Source: Eublepharis macularius (lineage: Eukaryota > Chordata > Lepidosauria > Squamata > Eublepharidae). Taken from it: a stretch of 64,000 bases of DNA. The position numbers and the translations under genes are program-made. The notes under the pieces were generated by a model. That model had not been told where the DNA came from, did not search any database, and saw only the letters and a program-made list of their open reading frames with translations. The stretch spans positions 37,825,001 through 37,889,000 of the forward strand of contig NC_072807.1 in assembly GCF_028583425.1 (NCBI RefSeq), written 5' to 3'. Every line of letters starts with the position of its first letter. The first letter of the stretch is position 1. Shown in pieces: positions 37,106-49,829 of this stretch.

Positions 37106-39356
37106 TAAGACAGTGAAGCATTTATGGGGGTAAATAATAGTACCATCTTGCACCTTGGAGAATTCAAAACACATAAATGGAAGGATCATTTCACACCAGT
37201 GCCTAGTTAACATGTGCTGAGAGATGGCTTTAAGTAAAGGCTAGATACGCTCATCTGGGATAACTCTACGAGTGGCCCATTTGGTATGAGAACTAAATAG
37301 AACCTCCATGTTCCAAGGCAGTATACTAGATGCTGGTGTCATATAGTGGGGAGGGTTTGTGTACTGCTCTGTGAATTTTCCAGAGTCATCTGGCTAGCCA
37401 GGTTTGAAGAACAGGTGCAGGACAAATCAGCAGGGGGATATTTACAGAGGAGAAGACATATTGACGTATTAACAATGCTGACTAAATTAAATCTCCTCCT
37501 TTAGAGGCACAAGTGGTATCAGGCAAAGCTTTTGTGATTATGTGCAGAGGTAGGCTAACTTCTTCAGTCTGTGACCCGCATTCCCAAATCTTCCCGAGGA
37601 TAAAACTTGAGTCCTCCAGTTCTGTTTTTCTACTCCTTCCAGCTAGACCATGATATGTTCCATGTACGGATCAAGAAATTACTCTAAAGGTGGCCAAATT
37701 CGCTGTACAGGCCATACAGATCAGGAAGTATTTTATAGGGGGAAATATTTAAATTTTTTATAACTTCAGGGATTTAAGTATTTAACAATTTGGTTTTAGG
37801 GAACTCAGGTCTTAAGGTTTTAAATATTTAAGAATCCGAACTCTGGAATTTTATTGGACAGCTCTGTAAATAATATGACTTACCTTGATTGTAGGTTGCA
37901 TGCTATCCCTTTTGGTCTCCAACCGTAATAAATATACTGAACTGAAAAATGTTCCATGTACTTCGCTGGGGGATGCTGGGAAAGGATTGAGTTCAAAATC
38001 TTCACTGGGTGAACAAACAAAGGAAGATGGAAGGGGGTGGTGTTTTAGAAAGAGTGGGAATCAGAATTTCAAAAGGAAGCATGTAATAGCCCTTTGCGGC
38101 TCTTAATGGCAGGGTTCATAGAGGAAACGAGACCACGAGACCAGCCATTCCCATCTATAGCATTAGACATTAAAAACAGGATCTTTAATTGGACTTTGAA
38201 AGCCACTGGTACCCAGTGGATACCAACATCCTTTCCTTTAGGTCAAATACACACACATTTTGAGCTGGAAAATGGAACACAAGCGCACTCTCTTTTGTCC
38301 AAGTATCCTCTAGCTTTCTGCAAGTCTGTGATTTGTTTACTCAGTAATTTCCACCAAGATTGGGCTTTTTTTCCTCCTTGTTGTGCTGATATCTGTAATC
38401 TCGTATATATCTTTAACAGAGAGCCGGAGTTTCCTGATGCCTTGAAAAGTGGATTCTTTGCTAGCAATTTAATTTCACAGAGCTGAAAATAGAAATACAA
38501 TAGTTGGATGCATGCAGGATGAAGCTAGCAACGCTCCTACTTAATCTTAGAGTAGTTTTTTCTTCTTCAACAACCAGGCATAATTTTTCCAGAAGGAAGG
38601 TAATGATGACCTTAAACCACCTAATTTTTATAGGCATCTGGTACTTTTCCCTCAGTATGATAATTTTTTTCTGTCAGAGTCAAGGAGCTGTGAGATAAGG
38701 GATGCTCGGTGGTAGACCGAAGTAAAAACCCCAACAGGGTAGGGAAATGCTCTGAGCCATAGCTTGGGACCAACTTCTCTTGGCGACCAGAGAACAAAGT
38801 AAGCTAACCGAACAAGTTGCAAGATAACGGGAAACGAGCGAGTTGCAAGCTATTAGGCAAATGCTCTGCCGGTTTTTTTGCCGATCAGCTTTAATTTGCA
38901 GCGGGGATGGATAAAGCCGTTGTTTCACTGGCAAGTGAACAAGTTATCTACATTTACCCATCTGTTCTTTAATTAAAGTTATTTGTATAGCACCTTCTTG
39001 TCACCAGCTTTTCAAGATAAAATTAATAAACATAAAGGATTACCACCAGGGGAAGGGGGCTTCCTTTTGAGGGCAGCTAACTCAATTCCCCGAAAGATTG
39101 CTCCAGGGGTGAGGGTCTGACATCTTGTCTTTATGGATCTCACTATCCTGACTTTAAAGTTGTCTACCATTTGATTGAAATCCTCTGGCTTGATTATCCA
39201 ATAACATTCTCCCATTCCTTGTTTAACTTTGTAATCGGAAGTATTTTATGCTGTCCTGTTACTCTGTGTTTATTTACGGCAATGATCCCTGAAAAAACAA
39301 GTGGTGATACCACTCATACCAGAAGTAAATTTTGTTAGTTGTTGCAGTGCCTCTAG

Positions 39357-41093
<1,737 letters not shown>

Positions 41094-41264
41094 TAGCATG
41101 TTTCCGATCTTACATTTTCAACTGTGTCTTTGATGCCACCTGGGTAAGAAAATGACATTTTTTTCCAGAGCTGGGGTTTCTCATGTTTGAGGCTGGAATG
41201 AAGTGTCTTAGAGGCAGGATGAATGTGGCACTTTCCATGCCTTTATCTAAACTAGACACTTCAA

Positions 41265-41430
41265 TAGGTGAGCCATTTGGCTTAGCAGTCGAGAGTGCTA
41301 GGCTGGGCCTGGGTTCGAATCCTGGCTCTGTCATGGAGCTCACACACTCTTAAACTCATTGAACTCACGTTTGGTGTAAGGATAAAATTGTATTGTTTGG
41401 TGGAAGGGTGGGATAAAAATGTGCTACAGA
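41265..41430 (+). repeat. tRNA-derived SINE, family B-like
   Basis: Head 'tggcttagcagtcgagagtg', box B 'gggttcgaatcctggc', then a shortened body with 'gtgtaaggataaaattgtat' and tail 'ggaagggtgggataaaaatg'. Confidence 0.6.
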
Positions 41431-42114
41431 AAGAAGAAAGAGCAGTACTGAGATGGGAAGGAGGGAATCAGCATAGGCAGAGACTGAAAGACATAGTGAG
41501 CATACATTTATTCCCCCCTGATGGCCTTCTTCAACATGGGTGCATCTGATTCTTGCACCAAGAAGCTCTGTTGTGTTTAATCAGTCAGAGAGTCTATCTA
41601 CACAAGACGCCTCGGTAGGTGTTCATCAAGTGTTACCTGGGAACCATAGTTTAAAAAGACAGCTGGTGGAGATCGCTCTTCAGAGGGTTTGTTCATTTCA
41701 TCTTCGCCTCCTGGAAGGCTCTGTCAATTTCCCCTCTCCAGTCTAAAACTGTGTGGGATGGCAACTAGAGGGCAGTGAGGAATGGAAATGGGCTGGAGCT
41801 GCCTTCCAGAGCTGGGCTTGGACCTGGAGAGGTTCTAATGGGCTGAAGTTTCCCTTCTGGCATTTCACAGCCCCTTCACACAGCTCCAGTGTGTAGCAAA
41901 GCCTTTGCCCTGCTGCCGGCTCTGTCTTTTTAAACTACCCTTCCTGGCTAACATTGCATCTCCCGCCACATGTTTTTCACGTGTCCGATGTCTCGTGTAG
42001 AGAGACTCTCAGAATTCGACTAAGGGCCAGGAGTGGGTTTAGAGCTCCCAAGCTTTTTCCTTTGTAAGGGGTGGGTGGGAATCAAGGCTCATGCATGTTA
42101 CATATCAAATATTT

Positions 42115-42310
42115 GGGAGACTCGGTGTGGTGTTTGGAATGTTGCACTGGGATCTGAGAAAACTAGGTTTGACTCACTGCTCTGCTGTGGAGGCTCACTG
42201 AGTGTCCTTGGGCCAGTCACACCCTCTCAACCCAAACTTACCTTGCAGGGTTGTTGTGACAATAAAATGAGAAGAGAACTGTCGGACTTGCCTGAGCTCT
42301 TTTGAGGGGA
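42115..42310 (+). repeat. SINE family B
   Basis: 'aggtttgactcactgctctg', 'gtccttgggccagtcacacc' and 'ccttgcagggttgttgtgac' followed by 'aataaaatgagaagagaact' mark a nearly full copy. Confidence 0.65.
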
Positions 42311-43382
42311 CGGCAGGTTAAAAACATGCTAGACAGATGGATCTAAGAAGTTGAAGGGGAAATTCAAGGTTAAACTGGCTTTGGGGGACCCAGAAATGTC
42401 ATTGGAATTGCAGTGCAAAAAGACATTTTTATTAAAAAAAATAAATAAATTTAAAAACCAGCTCTGAGCATTTTGGTGTTTCTTCAGATAGGTAATTTCC
42501 AGTCGGTTGCCTGTTGTTTACCTTTCCCCATTGTACCTTGGGATTTTAACCAATAAATCTGCATTCTCCTCGATCCGGTGCTATGGTTGGGCAACCGTTT
42601 GCAAAATAGCATTTTTGTAAAGGTCACACACAAAGTCAGAGAAGTTTGGATTGCTACTGGACTGGTGTGGGGGCAGCAAAAGTGGTGGTAAGATAAAAGG
42701 GAGGAGAGGAAAATAATTTAAGCAACTTTGGGGAGAAAGGCAGGGCAGAAACAAAGCAAATAAACAAAAAGAGACCGTCATTGGGCTTGATTCCGGTATA
42801 CGCTTTGAAAAGAGGAGCAGTTAGCCTTGGACGTGAGCTTTTAGGCAAAGCAGAAAAGGAGCAAAAATGCAGAGCCACAATAGCCACCCCCTCCCCTTGG
42901 CAGGACAGTGTGCCAGTGTGTGGATTTCAGTTCTGTTGGCGGGAAGTGAATAAGGGAGAATTTGGGGGTGGGCAGGGAGGGTGAAAGGACTCGGTCATCG
43001 GCCTGCCTGTTCACTAGTTGCTGAAACAAACCCATCACAACTGGTGCGAAGGAAGAGCTGCCAGGAGCCATTATCCACTTCACAGTGCCTCGTTAATGCC
43101 CCTGCCGGGCCCTGCCGGTTGATTTGCACCAATTAACATTGGAAAGCTTTTCGGACAGTGTAGAACACAACTGCTTTTCGCCAGGACGAGAAGTAATCCG
43201 CATCAGCAGTTTTTTCTCCCCGCCTCGTGAGCAGGCCAATGGCATTTAATGCCGCTTTTCACAATGGCAGCCAAACTGCTGAAGCAAACGGCAGTGCAGC
43301 GTAGTGGTCAGAGAGCTGGACTGCAACTGGGGAACATGGGTGACCTGGGGCTGCTCATTCTCTCCCAGTGTAACCTACCTAA

Positions 43383-43503
43383 TCTAACGAAGAGAGCTTT
43401 GACTCTTGAAAGCTCACACCCTAGAAATCTAGTTGGTCTTTAAGATGCTACTGCACCCAAATCTTGTTCTTCTACTACAGACCAACACGGCTACCCACCT
43501 AAT
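43383..43503 (+). mobile_element. Penelope-like repeat, single arm with decayed core
   Basis: The arm reads CTAACGA (G-to-A in the core), AGAGAGCTTTGACTCTTGAAA, then 'agttggtctttaagatgcta' and the tail ending 'cagaccaacacggctaccca'. GAAA is intact but the first box is mutated. Confidence 0.5.
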
Positions 43504-46333
43504 AGGACATTAATGTGTAGATAAGTCTCCTTGTGACTTGAGACAGGATTTGAACCCAGGCCTCCCAAGTCCAATTCTGACTTGGCTACTCCTACACAAC
43601 AGTGGTAACGTCCCAGTTACATCAGTGGCCTGGGGGTGTCTCAAGAGAGGCTACCTGCTGTAGTCCTGGAACAAGAAAATCCAAAATAGAGTCTTCTTAG
43701 AACCCATCACACTAGCCATATCATGCCAACACTGTTGGTTACCATGCCAAAACCCCAAGAGAGAATAGGAGGAGAAGGGTCGAATCCTCTGAGAGTGAAT
43801 GCAAGGTGGAGGAAAGAGCAAAGTGGGTCTGGAGGGGTAGCCTAAGAAGCAGGTAAGGAATAGAGAACCAGAGAGGAAAGGCCTCCTCTGGTGTAGCAGT
43901 CTCCTTGGGAGAAAGGCAAATGCTATTTCAAGCACATAACATGTCCATCCACGGAGATTTCCTGATAGCCCGTTGCTTTCCCATTGTTGCCCTCTTCCAT
44001 CCCAAACGCACTAGAAAACAGAGCCTCTGAACAAGTGCAGAGTGTCTGTGGGCCACACAGAGTCCCCAGGGCCCACTCCCCCTTCAGGGTGTCCCATCTT
44101 CCCACTTCTTCAGCAGGGGCAAACCCAACAGCCCTTGAATTGCTGACTCCCATGCAGCAGCCGACTCACACAACAGACAGCCGGGGAGGCCCATTCTCCA
44201 GTCATCACTGCTGCCTTCAGGAAGGAGTCATTTCCTAGATCCTTTTAGTCACAGTCTAAGGCATCTTGCACCCTTCCTGCAAGGTTCAGGCTGGAGAGGG
44301 CTGGCCAGTGGGTGTTCCAGGAGGGGCTACCTGCTACAGGCCTGGGCACGGAGGCCCTGATCTCAGCAAAGCCAGTCTCTCCAACCTTCAAAGACTCCCA
44401 AATCTTCTCAACTTCCTGCCTGTGCCAGCCAGGTACTTCCTCCTTTTATCCCCCCCTTCTCCTGACCACTCCTACTTTCTGCTACCTTACTCCCAAGGAG
44501 GCCCTTTCTCCCATGAAGACCTGTACTCCTTTATTCTGCAAGGAGCTTGTGCTGGCAGTGGAGGAGGACAAAGACTGGCTTGGGTGAGAGAGTTGCTTTG
44601 GAGTGCCTGGAGAGCAGGGCTTTTTTAGTGGCAACCCCCAGATTTTCTAACTAGGACACTCCCCTTACCCATCAAGTATTACCCTTGCGGAATCTGGTTA
44701 AGACAGGTTAATTCCAGGAGGCACCGAATGGTTTTATTCCTTGACTAGTTTTGTTATTTTAATTTCTTCCATGTTTTTATTGATACTGCTTTTAAGGGTT
44801 TTTTTTTTAAACTTCTGTTTTGTTTGGCTGTTGTTTGATTGCAGTTTCTTGCCGTTGATTACTATTGTGTGCAGCTGTGGGGGTTCTGTCAAAACGAAAA
44901 AGTGGGAGTATGACTTTTCTGATATAAAGTCTGGTTTTGTTGACGGACATCGGCAGTGGCGGAGTGGGAGATGAAAGGGGCAGTCACTTTTTTACACTTA
45001 ACTCACCTATTTCACCAGGGATAGGCAGATAAAATGGAGGCCCTGAGACATCATCTCAAGTGTCTTAGGAGTGTGCCATTAAAATATGAAAGAAAAATAA
45101 TATGTGGAATATGAACTTCTGACAGATGTGAGATTCGAACCTGGGGCTTCTTCTTTCATAGCTCAGTCTTTTAGCTACTACAGTGTAATACAACTACAAT
45201 TCCCAGCATTCTCTGGGGAAATGGAATAGCTATTAACCCAATTACTTTTGTGGTATGAAAGAACAACCCCCAACTCCTTTGTGTGACTTGGCCAGTTTCC
45301 CCCTTTTAAATTGCTCTATTCTGTGTTTTATATGCTGTCTTTTCAGCCCAGGCGAAATTTTATTCTCTCTTCTTTTTTTGTGGCCTTTCAGCTCTGTGTT
45401 CACTGGTTGCCTTTTCATCTTCCGCTTCTGGTCTTTTTCTCATCACGTTTAATCATATTTGAAAAAAGAACCATCTCCTCCTTGTTCCCTTTCTGTTAAA
45501 ATATATGTTTCAATTCCAAGTGCCATGTGATGTCAAAGCTTAACAGCTTCGGGGCAGAAGCCGCTCGTGTTTGATTCTGCCAAAGTCCCTGTACAAATTA
45601 AGCAGGGGCTGTCTTGGGCTGAATGATGGATTATTAATTCTGGGCTCTGTCACCCATTGTAATGATCTCTCAGTGGACGGCAGCAGCCCAGGAGCACGAG
45701 TAATGGCTTCAGCTCAGGATGACGCTCGTTCAGCCCTCTGACCTCCCTTAATGCAAGGGGGGGAGGGCATTGATTTCTCAGAACCTTCTCCTTTTTAGGA
45801 GGATAAAAACATTGCTAAGTTGCTATAGAAGATAGTTAGAATGCTGATTAATTGGCAAGATTGAATCTGTGCCTTGGATTTTAAAAAAAGGTTCCTCCTG
45901 CTGCACTGATGTATATATGAATCATATATTACCTATTTCTATATTATTTGTTTCAGTATTTTATATTTTAAATATACAAGTACTGCCTTCTGTTGCCTGG
46001 TCTACAAACGCAACAGACCGGAGCAGCAGAATTCTGAGATGGCAGGATGGGTACTTGGGGGGTGGGGGAGTGATCTAATTTCTGAACCTGCCTCCCATGT
46101 GGAAAATACCCCCAAGTATGAATTGCATAGATTTGCCTGGGCCTTTCTCTTTGATGCACTGGAGGAATAGTTTCACTTCTTTTTTTAGTATGAGGGAATC
46201 TATGAAAATGGGGTGCCAGTTTTGGTCCAGTTCCTCTTCTGGTGTTTAAAGTGGTACCAAATAGTAAAAGATCCAGTAGCACCTTTAAGACTAACCAACT
46301 TTATTGAGGCATAAGCTTTCGAGAACCACAGCT

Positions 46334-46497
46334 CAGGTGACACTGAGAGATCTCCGTCTTTTGGTGCTACACCTCTGAAGATGCCAGCCACAGCTGCTGG
46401 CGAAACGTCAGGAACTACAATGCCAAGACCATGGCAATACAGCCCGGAAAACCCACAACAACCATCGTTCTCCAGCCGTGAAAGCCTTCGACAATAC
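46334..46497 (+). mobile_element. Second hammerhead-bearing repeat family, monomer
   Basis: A 164-bp insertion bounded by a 10-base duplication. It holds the hammerhead-like motif at 46372-46412, then 'gaactacaatgccaagacca' and ends 'gtgaaagccttcgacaatac'. The same sequence occurs as an inverted dimer at 47841-48060. I do not know its formal name. Confidence 0.7.
46372..46412 (+). ncRNA. Hammerhead-ribozyme-like motif, second family, intact
   Basis: CCU (46372-46374), CUGAAGA (46375-46381), one extra U, stem II GCCAGC/GCUGGC with a seven-base loop, GAAA (46402-46405), CGUC (46406-46409), AGG (46410-46412). CCU pairs with AGG as stem I. ACGU is self-complementary, so a short stem III can form between two copies, with GUC as the cleavage triplet. 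The layout is the same as in the first family, including the single extra base before stem II. Confidence 0.6.
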
Positions 46498-46520
46498 AAC
46501 CACAGCTCTCTTCGTCAGTT

Positions 46521-46560
46521 GCATCTGACGAAGAGAGCCATGGTTCTCAAAAGCTTATGC
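46521..46560 (+). ncRNA. Hammerhead-ribozyme-like motif, mutated GAAA
   Basis: GCAU, CUGACGA, A, GAGAGC-CAUG-GUUCUC (six pairs with one wobble), AAAA in place of GAAA, GCUU, AUGC. The fold is kept but the invariant G is lost. Confidence 0.45.
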
Positions 46561-47101
46561 CTCAGAGTTGGTTAGTCTTAAAGGTGCTACTGGACTTCTT
46601 ACTTTTTTGCAACTACAGACTAAGATGGCTAACTCCTCTGGATCTAAAGTGGTACAGTCTAGCTCAGGATTCATCTGTATCTATCATCCAGTGTCTTTTT
46701 ATCCCATCCTCCTGTCAGGGCTCTCAGAAGAGTCCTCCTTGTTCTTCCAACTCCACTGGGGCGGGCTGGTTTCTCTCAGCCCAGTATAATTCAGTATGTT
46801 CTGGGAATGATAAAACAGGTCGAAGGAGACGCCATGCATGAGACACTTTGGGGGATAAAGACACATTATCCAAAAGGCTAAAGACTCTTCCATGCTCATC
46901 TTGGAAAGGTGCAGCACTGGAAAGCCACCAGGGAACTATGTGGGTTGTCCATGAAGGAGGACAATTGCAAATCACAGCCCAACTCCAGCACTCAGCCCAG
47001 TTAATGCCAGCTTCCCAAGTTTGGTTCAGCTTTCTCACATTAATTCTCTTTTGGTGGCAAAGGAGTGGGGCAAACTAGCATGTATGTTTTATTATTCACA
47101 G

Positions 47102-47177
47102 GTCACAACCCTGGAGCAGCAAGTTGCAGAGTGCAGCCTGGACGAGAGGAGCACTCCCGCAACCTTTGGCCTCCAAG
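47102..47177 (+). CDS. ENTREP2: ENTREP2 exon, short linker
   Basis: The exon is 76 nt (phase 0 in, phase 1 out), acceptor attattcacag and donor CAAG|gtaatc. It encodes VTTLEQQVAECSLDERSTPA then TFGLQ. No domain is visible; it is a polar linker in the cytoplasmic tail. The position, the upstream phase and the QQVAE phrase agree with what I recall of mammalian ENTREP2, and the flanking exons match in phase on both sides. Confidence 0.8.
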
Positions 47178-47840
47178 GTAATCAGAAATCTCCCTGTTCA
47201 CTTGCTTGGGGGTAGTAGGCACATGTGTGTTTGGTAGATCGCTGTGCATTTGGCCAGCTGTTGCATACGTGTGTGTTGGAATGGATGCTGCATGTTAGTG
47301 TGTTTTACTTACAACTGTGCTGTCAGATTTTGCTTTGGGACCCTATTGAGCATCAGTGTCTCTCTCCAGTTACCCTGGATGCAAATCAGAGCATCATTTC
47401 CATAACCATTGCTAGCATGAAGAAGGCAGCTTGAAATTCTTAGGAAACGTTTATTGGTTCAAAGGGAAATGTGGTTCAAGGGTTGTATGCCTGTGTTATA
47501 TCAAAGGATTTCCTGTGACTCTTTTATTTCTGAAATGCATAGCCCGACCACATTTTCCATATAAAATGCCTAAAGCAGCCCCCACCCATATAAAAGTACC
47601 CAAAGTGCTCTGTGTTTGCAACCTAAAACATTCAGCCATTGAATACTTCTGGGGTGGGGGCTTGGAAGAAAATGGGTGATAATCTGATACTGGGCAGCAG
47701 TAGAGTTTTTAATCAAGAACTTTGGAGTACATGTACCTGAACCACTGGAATGTGGATTTTTTGGACCGCTATTTGTAAAGGTCTGCAGTTTCTCTTTCTT
47801 ATGTATTCTGGGGAGCATTTAAAAAGGAGGCAATGCTACA

Positions 47841-48060
47841 ATGGTTGTTGTGGGTTTTCCGGGCTGTATTGCCGTGGTCTTGGCATTGTAGTTCCTGATG
47901 TTTCGCCAGCAGCTGTGGCTGGCATCTTCAGAGGTGTAGCTCCAAAGGTGTAGCACCAAAAGAAACATCAGGAACTACAATGCCAAGACCACGGCAATAC
48001 AGCCCGGAAAACTGACAACAACCATCGTTCTCCGGCCGTGAAAGCCTTCGACAATACATC
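47841..48060. mobile_element. Second hammerhead-bearing repeat family, inverted dimer with 13-bp TSD
   Basis: The sequence aggcaatgctaca flanks the element at 47828-47840 and 48061-48073. The left arm (47841-47905, 'atggttgttgtgggttttcc') is inverted against the right arm (about 47965-48031), and a single-copy tail 'gtgaaagccttcgacaatac' closes the right end. The long arms would make a stable RNA hairpin in the ENTREP2 transcript. Confidence 0.8.
47894..47934 (-). ncRNA. Hammerhead-ribozyme-like motif, second family (AUC variant)
   Basis: Minus-strand order: CCU, CUGAAGA, U, GCCAGC/GCUGGC stem II, GAAA, CAUC, AGG. The cleavage triplet would be AUC instead of GUC, still an allowed NUH, but ACAU is no longer self-complementary. 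It is antisense to ENTREP2. Confidence 0.5.
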
Positions 48061-48087
48061 AGGCAATGCTACAGTTTGTAAGTGGAG

Positions 48088-48666
48088 TTTATTTTCCTAT
48101 GTCAGTGGACAGCACATCCCAGATGGTTTCTGAAGTTGTAGACATCCCTGGTCACAGCTGTTCCTCGGAGGATCTTTGTTCCCTGGAAGTCCAAGAGTCT
48201 CTGCTTTCTGCAGATCTATCTTCCTACGGCACGACCCACAAAGGAGCTACAAATCGCAGCTGCTCCAGTTTGGACTATAGCATCCGCTGCGGATTGCACA
48301 GGACTAATTCGCAAGGCTCGCCGGATGAAGACGTTGGCGACAGGCCTCACGGTCAGGAACACGAGACCTGCCCCCGTAGCCGATCTTCAGACTGTTCCTC
48401 GGAGAATTTTAGCGCCTCCGAGAGAGACTCCCGCAACTTGGCTCGGGAATGCAAAGCCACCCCTCCGCTCAAGCCGAGGAAAATGTGCTGTGGGGTCTTT
48501 GGCCAGACAGCCGCTTCACAGACTTACCGCACCCGTTCAGTGCCTGTTCATGCTTTGCCCCACGGCTGCCCAGAGAGAACGGCTAAGCAGCGCATCAGGA
48601 AAGGGAAAATTTCAAATATCGTCCGATCTACTAGTGACCCTCTATCGTGTTCATCTACCTTAGAAG
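48088..48666 (+). CDS. ENTREP2: ENTREP2 largest tail exon (579 nt, 193 codons equivalent)
   Basis: The exon has phase 1 at both ends. Among nearby AGs only the one at 48086-48087 gives the open frame starting V-YFPMSVDSTSQMVSEVV; acceptors at 48075 and 48083 shift frame and reach a stop. The donor is GAAG|gtatgc. The product is low-complexity and serine-rich, with a run CSSEDLCSLEVQESLL, a basic-proline PPLKPRKMCCGVFG stretch, and KGKISNIVRSTSDPLSCSS, where RSTSDP is a conserved family motif and likely phosphorylation or 14-3-3-type site (inference). Being symmetric, the exon can be skipped without frameshift. It is closely bracketed by two transposon insertions. Confidence 0.85.
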
Positions 48667-48715
48667 GTATGCAACGTGTGTGTGTGGGGAGTACATATGC
48701 TGTGTCTTTGCAGAT

Positions 48716-49141
48716 AACAATAAAGACACTATCGTGCAACTGTGTATGTTTTCAATAAGGGTTCATATTTATGTGTACATCAATTAAGTCTTATGATAAT
48801 AGTTTACAGTGTTCAAGTCAAAGATATTATTACAACAACAGTACTGTTGTTACAGCAACCAGCAATACAGATAAATAATGAGTTCCATTCATCCACAAGT
48901 TGTGCAATAAGTCCCAAAATGAGTTTTCCAGATGTCTTTTTTCCTCGTTTCATGTACCTTCATGATAGGACTTCTCAACTTTGTCCTGAACACTGTAAAA
49001 TATTCTCAATAGAGTTAATTGATATACACATAAAAATGAACATATACAGTGGTGCTATGGTGTCTTTTATTGAAAACATATACAGTGGTGCTATAGTGTC
49101 TTTATTGTCATTGGTTTTACTACTGTGTTCCTATATTCTAA
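48716..49141. mobile_element. Unnamed 426-bp insertion with inverted arms and 13-bp TSD
   Basis: The flanks tgtctttgcagat occur at 48703-48715 and 49142-49154. The left arm starts at the edge (aacaataaagacactatcgt). The right arm (about 49020-49112) contains two tandem copies of 'acatatacagtggtgctat', and a 29-base tail follows. A GAAACGAGG-containing segment on the minus strand near 48935-48955 may be a decayed hammerhead-like core. No coding capacity. Confidence 0.65.
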
Positions 49142-49519
49142 TGTCTTTGCAGATGAACAGATGTTTTGGCCTCTGTGCAAACCAAGAATATCTTGGACGA
49201 GCAGTCAAAGTACTGTCCAAGTACTTTCATAACGAGCGAGATTCATTCCTATGGCAAAGGATGAGATGCCATTGGTTCTGCACAGGAGTTGCTTAGGGTC
49301 AAAATTCAGTATTTACGGTGGGGGCAAAATCCCCCTCCCATATCCAACATTACAGCCAGTGTACTTGTCCTGCAGCACCGAGCTCCCCCCCCCCCCCCGT
49401 TTACACAGTCCCGCAGATTCATCCCCAGATTTCCAAAACTCGGTTCTGTTGGCATGCTGTCTTGAGTATCTCTGGGTGAGGGAATGCTGGGAAGCTGGTA
49501 GATAATGCGTGTAGAGAAC

Positions 49520-49682
49520 TTAGAACCAAAAGATCACCCCATCTTGTAATCCCCACAGTAGCTCTGTAAGGTAGGCCACTCTTATTCTCTCTCTATGACA
49601 GAAAAGGTGGAGAGCTAAGAATATTTAGCAAATTCACGGCAGAAGCAAGGTTTGAACTGTGGATTTCCTAATTCACTGCTCG
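49520..49682 (-). repeat. MIR-like ancient SINE
   Basis: Plus-strand order 'taatccccacagtagctctg', 'taaggtaggccactcttatt', 'acagaaaaggtggagagcta' and 'gcaaggtttgaactgtggat' follows the complement of the MIR core and tRNA-like head. Divergence is high, as expected for an old copy. Confidence 0.5.
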
Positions 49683-49791
49683 GACACTTTTGGCACTAAG
49701 CGGCATATGTCACTTCAAATACTGTTAAGGGGGCCTGAACTTGTGCGTGCACCTGCAAGAAAAGCAACAGTAGCAATTGAAATAAAAATTA

Positions 49792-49793
<2 letters not shown>

Positions 49794-49829
<36 letters not shown>
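49794..49829 (+). repeat. (AAT)n microsatellite
   Basis: About 12 units of AAT, 107 bp upstream of the next ENTREP2 exon. It gives a spurious poly-asparagine reading frame that continues into the real exon. Confidence 0.95.

Larger units (their letters stand above)
46262..46645. mobile_element. Penelope-like inverted dimer, interrupted by another insertion
   Basis: Left arm 46270-46333 and right arm from 46498 belong to the same family as 15090-15305. They are separated by an unrelated element at 46334-46497 with a 10-base duplication, aaccacagct (46324-46333 and 46498-46507). The right arm ends with 'ttttgcaactacagactaag'. Confidence 0.65.
47178..48087 (+). other. ENTREP2: ENTREP2 intron, 910 bp, with TE next to the acceptor
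   Basis: It begins gtaatc and ends gtaagtggag. A 220-bp insertion (47841-48060) leaves only 27 bp of original intron before the exon. The pyrimidine-rich run 'tttctctttcttatgtattc' (47789-47808) is now about 280 bp from the acceptor. Confidence 0.75.

Noticed and set aside
48075-48087. Alternative acceptors for the large ENTREP2 exon after ctacag (48075) and gtaag (48083)
   Set aside because: Both put the exon out of phase with the preceding phase 1 donor and lead to an early stop; the AG at 48086-48087 keeps the frame that contains RSTSDP.
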